DNA of 6,520 bases from Flavobacteriaceae bacterium (GTDB taxonomy: Bacteria; Bacteroidota; Bacteroidia; Flavobacteriales; Flavobacteriaceae): positions 1 to 6,520 of the forward strand of contig JAENXB010000168.1 in NCBI GenBank assembly GCA_016649785.1, given 5' to 3'. A program made the position numbers and the translations under genes. The notes under the pieces are model-generated. The model had not been told where the DNA came from, did not search any database, and saw nothing but the letters and a program-made list of their open reading frames with translations. This document shows, piece after piece, positions 1-4,801 of this stretch. Position 1 is the first letter of the stretch. Each line of letters begins with the position of its first letter.

Positions 1-115
1 CCGAATGCTTTGTCATTTAAAAAATTATGATTTGAAGGCTAAAGTTGAAATAAATAAACACAAAATATGCTTATCCGCCTATATACGCAAAACGAGAAAT
101 TAAGCATTTCAGGCC

Positions 116-164
116 GAAAACGGAAGTCAGAAGTTGTTTGTAGTTTATGGTTTGTTGTTAAAAG
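116..164 (+). repeat. Heptamer-phased repeat tract, upstream copy
   Basis: The tract divides without gaps into seven 7-base units. The first three begin with GAA (GAAAACG, GAAGTCA, GAAGTTG). The following ones are T/G-rich (TTTGTAG, TTTATGG, TTTGTTG, TTAAAAG). The units vary in sequence but hold a strict period of 7. The GAA-type units resemble those downstream of the fabH-like gene at 1459-1575. No reading frame makes sense of it, because 7 is not a multiple of 3. Function unknown. Confidence 0.6.
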
Positions 165-176
165 TTGCTGAACCTA

Positions 177-217
177 ATCAGCGGAAATCTGCGGTTTCAA
201 TCTGCGAAAATCTACGG
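177..217 (+). repeat. Cluster of four ATCTGCGG-like octamers
   Basis: Four near-identical octamers lie in tandem: ATCAGCGG at 177, ATCTGCGG at 187, ATCTGCGA at 200 and ATCTACGG at 210. They start 10, 13 and 10 bases apart. From general familiarity, intergenic sequences of this kind are scattered in flavobacterial genomes, but I cannot confirm copy number from one window. No coding or hairpin role is evident. Confidence 0.55.
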
Positions 218-248
218 GAAAAAGGGACTTGGAGACTTGGTTGATTAC

Positions 249-280
249 ATGGTTATACCATTATTATGATAATACCATTA
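249..280. repeat. Operator-like palindrome pair sharing ACCATTA
   Basis: ATGGTTATACCAT (249-261) is a palindrome with 5-bp arms and a 3-base centre. It runs into TATTATgATAATA (262-274), a second perfect palindrome. ACCATTA occurs at 257-263 and again at 274-280. The size and symmetry would suit a dimeric repressor, but it lies about 160 bases from the next start codon and no regulator gene is in the window. It could equally be chance in AT-rich DNA. Confidence 0.3.
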
Positions 281-439
281 AAATTCGGGCTCAACCTTCA
301 ATAATAAAAAAAAATTGAATGCCTGAAATACGGGAACAATAAACAAGAAAGGACTGTTAATCTTTATTATATTGCAGGGTAAAAAATTATTAAACGACCG
401 TTTGATAAGAATTGATTTTAATTCAATAATAAATTATAT

Positions 440-1453
440 ATGTATCAATCTAAAATTGCCGGGCTTGGTAGTTATGTGCCTGAAAATGTGGTGACCAACG
501 ATGATCTTTCAAAATTGATGGACACCAACGATGCCTGGATCCAGGAGAGAACAGGGATAAAGGAACGAAGGCATATCAAGAAAGGCGATGGGAATTCCAC
601 TTCGGTAATGGGATTTAAGGCAGCGAAAATTGCCATTGAACGAGCTAAAATATCAAAAGATGATATAGATTTAATTGTTTTTGCCACCTTGAGCCCCGAT
701 TTGTATTTCCCCGGTTGCGGGGTGATGGTCCAGGAGCTGCTTGGCATTAATAATACCTGTCCGGCTATAGATGTTCGCGATCAGTGCAGCGGGTTTGTTT
801 ATGCGATCTCTGTCGCCGATCAATTTATTAAAACCGGAATGTATAAAAACGTTTTGGTGATTGGGAGCGAAAACCACAGCGGAGGCCTTGATTTCTCAGA
901 CCGTGGCCGATCCATTTCGGTTATTTTTGGAGATGGGGCAGGAGCCGCCGTATTAACCCGAAGCAATCATATTGGGCAGGGAATTCTTTCCACACATTTA
1001 CATTCTGAAGGAAAACACGTGATGGAACTCTCACAAAAAGGACCCAGTACCGAGTATTGGGTGCCGCAAATTATCGCCGATAATCCGCAGGGGGACGATA
1101 TTCCTTATTATCCATATATGAATGGGCCTTTTGTGTTTAAACACGCCATAACGCGATTTACCGAAGTAATTTTGGAGGGCTTGAAAGCAAACGGTTTGGA
1201 AATAGATGATATAAACATGTTGATACCACATCAGGCCAACCTTAGAATATCTCAATTTATTCAGCAAAAATTAAAATTGAGTGATGACCAGGTGTTCAAT
1301 AATATTCAGAAATACGGAAATACTACAGCAGCTTCAATTCCAATTGCCTTAACGGAAGCCTGGGAACAAGGAAAAATAAAAGATGGCGATACGGTTGTTT
1401 TGGCTGCTTTTGGTAGCGGATTTACCTGGGGAAGTGTTATAATGGAGTGGTAG
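440..1453 (+). CDS. fabH: 3-oxoacyl-ACP synthase III (FabH-type ketoacyl-ACP synthase)
   Basis: This is a 337-residue thiolase-fold enzyme of the KAS III family. Such enzymes condense an acyl-CoA primer with malonyl-ACP to start fatty-acid synthesis in the cytoplasm. The catalytic triad is complete: Cys116 in DQCSGF, His264 in LIPHQAN and Asn294 in KYGNTTAAS. The N-terminal motif DAWIQERTGIKERR (31-44) and the C-terminal FGSGFTWGS (324-332) are also typical. Length is close to the usual 310-340, with a somewhat long stretch around 200-230 before FVFKHA. The ATG at 440 fits the family N-terminus (a short beta strand, then YVPENVVTN). No Shine-Dalgarno sequence is present, as is usual in this phylum. 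Bacteroidetes often carry more than one FabH, and this copy is not beside plsX or other fab genes, so it may be a paralogue rather than the main initiator. Primer specificity (acetyl or branched-chain) cannot be read from the sequence. Heptamer arrays lie on both sides. Confidence 0.93.
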   Translation: MYQSKIAGLGSYVPENVVTNDDLSKLMDTNDAWIQERTGIKERRHIKKGDGNSTSVMGFKAAKIAIERAKISKDDIDLIVFATLSPDLYFPGCGVMVQELLGINNTCPAIDVRDQCSGFVYAISVADQFIKTGMYKNVLVIGSENHSGGLDFSDRGRSISVIFGDGAGAAVLTRSNHIGQGILSTHLHSEGKHVMELSQKGPSTEYWVPQIIADNPQGDDIPYYPYMNGPFVFKHAITRFTEVILEGLKANGLEIDDINMLIPHQANLRISQFIQQKLKLSDDQVFNNIQKYGNTTAASIPIALTEAWEQGKIKDGDTVVLAAFGSGFTWGSVIMEW

Positions 1454-1458
1454 TTTGG

Positions 1459-1575
1459 GAAGTTAGAAAAGAGAATATAGATAATAGATAAAAGAGCCTA
1501 GAGCCAAGAGCCAAGACTAAAAAAGTTGGAAGTACGAAGGTAGAGATGGAGACCGAAGACGGAAGACGGAAGTTC
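1459..1575 (+). repeat. Heptamer-phased repeat array, first downstream copy
   Basis: From 1459 to 1542 the sequence divides without gaps into twelve 7-base units, eleven of which begin with GA (for example GATAATA, GAGCCAA, GAAGGTA). Two 6-base units follow (GAGATG and GAGACC, 1543-1554), then three more heptamers (GAAGACG twice, GAAGTTC, 1555-1575). The array begins 6 bases after the fabH-like stop codon. The strict period combined with strong unit variation points to slow expansion and decay of a tandem repeat. Function unknown. Confidence 0.75.
1515..1555 (+). repeat. 41-bp direct repeat, copy 1
   Basis: Positions 1515-1555 match 1694-1734 at 39 of 41 bases. The differences are G1528/A1707 and C1553/T1732. 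The unit spans five heptamer-sized blocks starting with GACTAAA, plus the two 6-base units that break the phase. Confidence 0.85.
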
Positions 1576-1617
1576 AGTGTCAAATAGGGCCCGAACCAGA
1601 GAGAAAAGAAACAAAAA

Positions 1618-1636
1618 TATTCGTGCATTCGTGGCT
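1618..1636 (+). repeat. Interspersed ATTCGTG-type repeat, plus-strand copy
   Basis: The 19-mer TATTCGTGCATTCGTGGCT contains ATTCGTG twice, 8 bases apart. Its exact reverse complement is at 6305-6323. The stretch ATTCGTGGCTTTTT at 1627-1640 is identical to 6159-6172, the right arm and T-run of the terminator after the E2 gene. This copy lacks a left arm, so it should not fold into a terminator. Confidence 0.7.
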
Positions 1637-1658
1637 TTTTTGCGATCAGAAAATAAAA

Positions 1659-1733
1659 GAGCCAAGAGAATATAGCCAAGAGACAAGAACAAAGACTAAA
1701 AAAGTTAGAAGTACGAAGGTAGAGATGGAGATC
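1659..1733 (+). repeat. Heptamer-phased repeat array, second downstream copy
   Basis: Nine 7-base units run in uninterrupted phase from 1659 to 1721, including GAGCCAA, GAGACAA, GACTAAA and GAAGGTA. Two 6-base units (GAGATG, GAGATC) follow at 1722-1733. The right part is a near-exact copy of 1515-1555. The array ends 20 bases before the next start codon, so it probably lies in or next to that gene's promoter. Confidence 0.75.
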
Positions 1734-1734
1734 G
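1694..1734 (+). repeat. 41-bp direct repeat, copy 2
   Basis: This is the second copy of 1515-1555 (39/41 identity), starting 179 bases downstream of copy 1. Sequences 5' of the two copies are both heptamer-phased but differ in unit sequence. Confidence 0.85.
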
Positions 1735-1753
1735 CCGCTAAAAAAATAAACAT

Positions 1754-2116
1754 ATGAAAAAGAAAACATTGGTTTTAGGGGCTTCATTAAATCCTTCAAG
1801 GTATTCAAATCTGGCAATTAACAGGTTGGTTTCTTATGATCAGCCAACTCTTGCCGTCGGGTTAAAAAAGGGTGAAATCGCCGGGGTTTCCATTTCTACT
1901 GAAAAGGAAAATTTTGAAGATATAGATACAGTTACCTTGTATTTAAATCCGCAAAGACAGAAGGAATATTACGAGTACATTGTATCTTTAAAGCCCAAAC
2001 GTGTGATCTTTAATCCCGGAACGGAAAATCCGGAATTTTATGCACTTCTTCAAAAAAACAATATTGAAGTTGAGGTCGCCTGTACTTTAGTGTTGCTCAG
2101 TACGAATCAATATTAA
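1754..2116 (+). CDS. CoA-binding domain protein (Rossmann fold, YccU-like)
   Basis: This is a 120-residue single-domain protein of the CoA_binding_2 type, a Rossmann-like fold related to the CoA-binding domain of succinyl-CoA synthetase. The N-terminal strand and loop LVLGASLNPSRYSNLA (6-21) is the nucleotide-binding segment. NPGTEN (87-92) and EVACTLVLL (107-115, with Cys110) are the other conserved family signatures. Length is normal for the stand-alone family. The biochemical role of these small proteins is not established, and I infer only cytoplasmic CoA or nucleotide binding. The ATG at 1754 is chosen because residues KKKTLVLGAS follow at once and no upstream in-frame start looks better. 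The leader is A-rich without a Shine-Dalgarno sequence. The last 30 bases overlap the 3' end of the convergent symporter gene. Confidence 0.88.
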   Translation: MKKKTLVLGASLNPSRYSNLAINRLVSYDQPTLAVGLKKGEIAGVSISTEKENFEDIDTVTLYLNPQRQKEYYEYIVSLKPKRVIFNPGTENPEFYALLQKNNIEVEVACTLVLLSTNQY

Positions 2117-3532
2117 TCCTAAAAAAGTTAGCAGGCCGTTTAGGATTATAATAAAAAATCCGAATTCAAAACCAAACCAAATCTCGCTATTGCCGCTTAT
2201 CAGGTAACATAGCACGGGTGAAAGTATGGCAACAACCGGCACCCAATTGTCTTTTATCTGCCATTTAGTGAACATTCCAAAGCTGTACATTCCTAATAAT
2301 GGACCGTAGGTGTAACCTGCAAAAACAAAGAGTTTGGCTATCACGCTTTCATCTTTTATGATATATTTAAAGCTGATAATGACCAATATTAACAAGATGG
2401 AAATCCCGATGTGGATTAGTTTTCTCATGGTTTCCTGTTTTTCCCGGGTATATCTTTTTTCAATTTCCATGATGTCAATGCTGAAAGAGGTAGTAAGTGC
2501 GGTAAGCGCGCTATCGGCACTGCTGTATGCGGCGGCTATAAGTCCCAAAACAAAAAATGCAGCGATACCAACTCCTAAGCCGCTTTGAGTAGCGATAACC
2601 GGGAATAGATCGTCTTTTGAAGCGGAAATTCCGTTTTGGCTGGCATATTCAGTTAATAATACTCCCAGGGTCAAAAACAGTAAATTGGCAAAAGTGAGTA
2701 CGATGGTAAACCAAAACATGTTTTTCTGTGCATCCTTTATGTTTCGGCAGGTCAGGTTTTTTTGCATCATATCCTGGTCCAGCCCTGTCATTACAATGGC
2801 AATAAATGCTCCCGAAAAGAACTGTTTCCAAAAATAATCGGCGCTTTTAAAGTCGTCAAAAAAGAAAATTCTCGAAAATTCACTGTTGGAGATATGTGAA
2901 ATTAGATCGGCGCCTTGTATTCCCAGATCATCGGAAATATAATAAATACTTGCCCCAACTGCAATGAGCATACATAAAGTTTGCAAGGTATCTGTATATA
3001 CAATGGTCTTTATTCCGGACTTAAAGGTATAAAGCCAAATTAGGGTGATTGTCATCGTTACGGTTGCCCAAAACGGGATACCAAGGGCATCAAATAAGAT
3101 AATTTGCAAAACGTTTGCCACCAAAAACAATCTGAAACTCGAACCTACAATTCGGGACAAAAGGAAAAAGGAAGCACCTGTTTTGTATGAATAGGTCCCA
3201 AACCGGTTTTCCAGGTAGGTGTAAATGGAAGTTAAATTCATTTTATAATACAGCGGGAGCAATACCGTACCAATTACCAGGTAGCCCAAAATATAACCTA
3301 AAACCACCTGCAGATAACTAAACTGGCTGGCTTCAACCCATCCGGGAACAGAGATAAAAGTAACTCCGCTCAGGGAAGCGCCAATCATCCCAAATGCAAC
3401 TATATACCAGGGGGACTGTCTGTTTGCTTTAAAAAAGGCATCGTTATTTGCATTTTTACCCGTAAAGTATGAGATCAGGATCAATGCCACAAAATAGGCA
3501 GCGATGAGTAGGAGGATATAAGTTGGTTGCAT
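2087..3532 (-). CDS. Sodium:solute symporter (SSS family), substrate unknown
   Basis: This is a 481-residue inner-membrane protein of the SSS family (TC 2.A.21), with about 13 hydrophobic segments, the first at 4-24 and the last near 455-477. Family marks include SGVTFISVPGW (55-65) in the first helix pair, GLDQDMMQKNLTCRN (250-264), and the helix AAAYSSADSALTALTT (333-348). That helix corresponds to the Na2-site helix with its paired serines in related transporters. It should couple Na+ entry to uptake of an organic solute; the solute cannot be told. An in-frame TTG at 3553 would add 7 residues (MQPKVNP), but I prefer the ATG at 3532, which places MQPTYILLL directly before the first helix. 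The gene is divergent from recR (106-bp gap) and its 3' end overlaps the CoA-binding gene by 30 bp. No terminator is visible between the convergent pair. Confidence 0.92.
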   Translation of the reverse strand: MQPTYILLLIAAYFVALILISYFTGKNANNDAFFKANRQSPWYIVAFGMIGASLSGVTFISVPGWVEASQFSYLQVVLGYILGYLVIGTVLLPLYYKMNLTSIYTYLENRFGTYSYKTGASFFLLSRIVGSSFRLFLVANVLQIILFDALGIPFWATVTMTITLIWLYTFKSGIKTIVYTDTLQTLCMLIAVGASIYYISDDLGIQGADLISHISNSEFSRIFFFDDFKSADYFWKQFFSGAFIAIVMTGLDQDMMQKNLTCRNIKDAQKNMFWFTIVLTFANLLFLTLGVLLTEYASQNGISASKDDLFPVIATQSGLGVGIAAFFVLGLIAAAYSSADSALTALTTSFSIDIMEIEKRYTREKQETMRKLIHIGISILLILVIISFKYIIKDESVIAKLFVFAGYTYGPLLGMYSFGMFTKWQIKDNWVPVVAILSPVLCYLISGNSEIWFGFEFGFFIIILNGLLTFLGLILIRTEQH

Positions 3533-3602
3533 AGGGTTGACTTTCGGCTGCAAATTACAAATAAAGCCTTTAACATCTAAGTAAGACTCATCCGCTTAAT
3601 TT

Positions 3603-3634
3603 TATGGTAAATATTCTAAAAAAACGTAATTTTG
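3603..3634 (+). promoter_or_regulatory. Bacteroidetes-type promoter of recR
   Basis: TAATTTTG (3627-3634) matches the Bacteroidetes -7 consensus TAnnTTTG perfectly. TATG at 3603-3606 matches 3 of 4 bases of the -33 consensus TTTG, with a 20-base spacer in the usual range. The box ends only 4 bases before the recR ATG (3639), so transcription would start at or very near the start codon, giving a leaderless or almost leaderless message. Confidence 0.6.
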
Positions 3635-3638
3635 GAGC

Positions 3639-4256
3639 ATGGATTTTTCTTCAAAATTATTGGAACAGGCAGTAGCCGAAATGTCTCAGTTACCGGGAAT
3701 TGGAAAGCGAACCGCCTTAAGGCTGGTACTTCATCTCTTAAAGCAACCGGAGCCACAAACCGAACAATTGGCTGCCGCATTGGTGAATTTGCGAACAAAG
3801 ATCAAATTGTGTTCAAATTGTCACAATATTAGCGATTCAGAAGTATGCGAGATATGTGCAAACCCTAAACGGATACGGGATACTGTTTGTGTGGTGGAAG
3901 ATATCCGCGATGTGATGGCTATTGAAAATACCGGGCAATACAGGGGGTTGTACCACGTACTGGGCGGAAAAATAAGTCCGATGGACGGGGTCGGGCCTTC
4001 TCAACTTACCATCAAATCCCTTATAGATAAAGTGAAAGTTGGCGAAGTAGAGGAAATAATTTTTGCGCTGAGCAGCACTCTGGAAGGGGATACCACCAAT
4101 TTTTATATTTTTAAGCAGTTGGAAGGAATTCCGATAAAAACCTCTACCATCGCGCGGGGAATTTCGGTGGGCGACGAACTGGAATATACCGATGAGGTCA
4201 CCCTGGGAAGAAGTATCGTCAACAGGATCCCTTTCGAGAACTCATTAAAAAATTGA
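3639..4256 (+). CDS. recR: Recombination mediator protein RecR
   Basis: RecR acts with RecO (and RecF) to load RecA onto SSB-coated single-stranded DNA in gap and break repair. At 205 residues it has normal length and every domain in order. These are a helix-hairpin-helix with LPGIGKRTALRL (18-29), a four-cysteine zinc motif (Cys58, Cys61, Cys70, Cys73), and a Toprim domain beginning VCVVED (83-88) and containing GGKISPMDGVGP (109-120). The conserved C-terminal segment ARGISVGDELEYTDEVTL (172-189) follows. The ATG at 3639 fits the family N-terminus, where a short helix precedes the hairpin motif. A consensus -7 box lies 4 bases upstream, so the message is probably leaderless. It is divergent from the symporter gene. 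No intrinsic terminator follows directly; the REP-like palindromes 75 bases downstream could serve that role. Confidence 0.97.
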   Translation: MDFSSKLLEQAVAEMSQLPGIGKRTALRLVLHLLKQPEPQTEQLAAALVNLRTKIKLCSNCHNISDSEVCEICANPKRIRDTVCVVEDIRDVMAIENTGQYRGLYHVLGGKISPMDGVGPSQLTIKSLIDKVKVGEVEEIIFALSSTLEGDTTNFYIFKQLEGIPIKTSTIARGISVGDELEYTDEVTLGRSIVNRIPFENSLKN

Positions 4257-4330
4257 TTTTACTGGAAAGCAGCAACTTGAAAATAGAAAAGTTGACTTCA
4301 GAATAAATAAGGAAAACAATTTATTTATTA

Positions 4331-4350
4331 CCCGCGATTTTAAACGTGGG
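4331..4350. repeat. REP-like palindrome 1
   Basis: CCCGCGATTTTAAACGTGGG is an imperfect palindrome. It differs from the palindrome at 4402-4421 at only 2 of 20 positions. The arms pair for six bases (one G-T pair) before an A-A mismatch. It lies 75 bases after the recR stop codon. Confidence 0.65.
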
Positions 4351-4401
4351 ATGTAATGAAATTTAACCTCCAAAAATAAAAATTATTTTGTAAAATCCTA
4401 G

Positions 4402-4421
4402 CCCACGATTTTAATCGTGGG
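4402..4421. repeat. REP-like palindrome 2
   Basis: CCCACGATTTTAATCGTGGG is a perfect palindrome with 9-bp arms and a TT centre. Hairpins of this CCCACG...CGTGGG kind resemble the REP elements linked with IS200-like (RAYT/TnpREP) transposases in Bacteroidetes. That family link is recalled, not tested, and no transposase gene is in this window. Confidence 0.75.
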
Positions 4422-4442
4422 TCATAATAACGAACCCACCAT

Positions 4443-4458
4443 AATGGTTTTAACCATT
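4443..4458. repeat. REP-like palindrome 3
   Basis: AATGGTTTTAACCATT is a perfect palindrome with 7-bp arms and a TT centre, 21 bases after palindrome 2. It shares the TTTTAA centre with the other two but has different arms. The preceding CCCACCAT (4435-4442) suggests decay from a longer element with CCCACC arms. Confidence 0.55.
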
Positions 4459-4547
4459 TACATTTTCCACAGCAAATCAATCGGGGAGAATTCCTTGAGG
4501 TTGGGAGTTTCAGGAATTAGCATAATGTTCTGTTACAAACTAAAATC

Positions 4548-4582
4548 TTTCACAGTTTAGAGACTCATTGGGCACTGTGAAA
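4548..4582. repeat. 9-bp inverted repeat (TTTCACAGT / ACTGTGAAA)
   Basis: TTTCACAGT (4548-4556) and ACTGTGAAA (4574-4582) are exact inverted copies separated by 17 bases. The hairpin has no T-run behind it on either strand that would make it a clear terminator. It may be a structural or regulator-binding element; no partner is visible. Confidence 0.45.
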
Positions 4583-4745
4583 ATCGAATTTTTAGGCTGG
4601 GATAAATTATAATTTGCTTAAAACCTTCCTATTCTTTTTATTTTCAGCAACCGAAATTGTAATTTTACCCAAGTTGAGATTATTAACATTCGCTTCAGCA
4701 TTATTTGATAAAATAATTTATTTGACCATTTAATGTTTATAAAGC

Positions 4746-4765
4746 GCGAAATTGATTAATTTCGC
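4746..4765. promoter_or_regulatory. Palindrome upstream of the E2 gene, possible operator or leader hairpin
   Basis: GCGAAATTGATTAATTTCGC has perfect 8-bp arms around GATT and ends 36 bases before the E2 ATG. It is followed at once by the perfect palindrome AATAATATTATT (4767-4778). The position fits a repressor site or a 5' leader hairpin. No regulator gene is adjacent and the promoter is not defined, so the role is inferred from position and symmetry only. Confidence 0.4.
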
Positions 4766-4801
4766 AAATAATATTATTGAAAACATCTTTGAAATAAGAA
4801 T

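Larger units (their letters stand above)
1..439. other. Intergenic region upstream of the fabH-like gene, rich in short repeats
   Basis: No convincing gene is visible. The plus strand is open from the left edge in two frames, ending at stops at 28-30 and 101-103. Either could be the tail of an upstream gene, but both are too short and featureless to call. The stretch holds a heptamer-phased tract (116-164), four ATCTGCGG-like octamers (177-217) and a palindrome pair with the core ATGGTTATACCAT (249-280); all are listed separately. Positions 300-439 are AT-rich and should contain the fabH-like promoter. I found TTTG at 401-404, but no matching TAnnTTTG box about 20 bases downstream, so no promoter is called. 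Confidence 0.6.
1454..1753. other. Repeat-filled intergenic region between fabH-like and CoA-binding genes
   Basis: These 300 bases hold no credible gene. Two heptamer arrays (1459-1575 and 1659-1733) surround a short unique piece with a GGGCCC core (1588-1593) and one copy of the interspersed repeat ATTCGTGCATTCGTGGCT (1619-1636) followed by six T. There is no hairpin partner for that repeat here, so I do not call a terminator for the fabH-like gene. Long open frames on the minus strand come from the purine-rich repeats, which lack minus-strand stops. Confidence 0.75.
4257..4801. other. Intergenic region between recR and the E2 gene
   Basis: These 545 bases contain no convincing gene. They hold a cluster of REP-like palindromes (4331-4458), a 9-bp inverted repeat (4548-4582) and a palindrome close to the E2 start (4746-4765). 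A 21-codon minus-strand frame (4458-4523) next to the palindromes is too short to call. TTTATTTG at 4717-4724 is one base off the TAnnTTTG box and could be the E2 -7 element, but there is no good TTTG about 20 bases before it. Confidence 0.65.

Noticed and set aside
2..103. Plus-strand frame open from the left edge to a TAA at 101-103
   Set aside because: Only 33 codons, no motif, and a second frame is also open at the edge; not enough to call a partial gene.
1515..1734. Direct repeats considered as a small CRISPR array
   Set aside because: Only two copies, the sequence between them contains more of the same repeat type rather than unique spacers, and no cas genes are present.
1437..1817. 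A 126-codon minus-strand open frame across the repeat region
   Set aside because: It overlaps the ends of two real genes and its length comes from purine-rich heptamers that lack minus-strand stops. The product is low-complexity Phe/Leu/Ser with a 7-residue periodicity forced by the DNA repeat.
3533..3553. N-terminal extension of the symporter to a TTG start
   Set aside because: It adds only seven polar residues before the first membrane helix, and an ATG right before that helix is available at 3532.
4273..4294. CAACTT...AAGTTG hairpin after recR as a terminator
   Set aside because: The stem is only 6 bp, A/T-rich in half, with a 10-base loop and no T-run after it.
4458..4523. A 21-codon minus-strand frame (starts MLIPETPNL, ends DLLWKM) beside the REP-like palindromes
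   Set aside because: The composition looks protein-like and it could be a scrap of a lost gene, but it is too short, has an in-frame stop just upstream and no recognised family.
4331..4582. Palindromes and inverted repeat considered as the ends of an insertion sequence or MITE
   Set aside because: No transposase, no matching terminal inverted repeats framing a unit, and no target-site duplication could be found.
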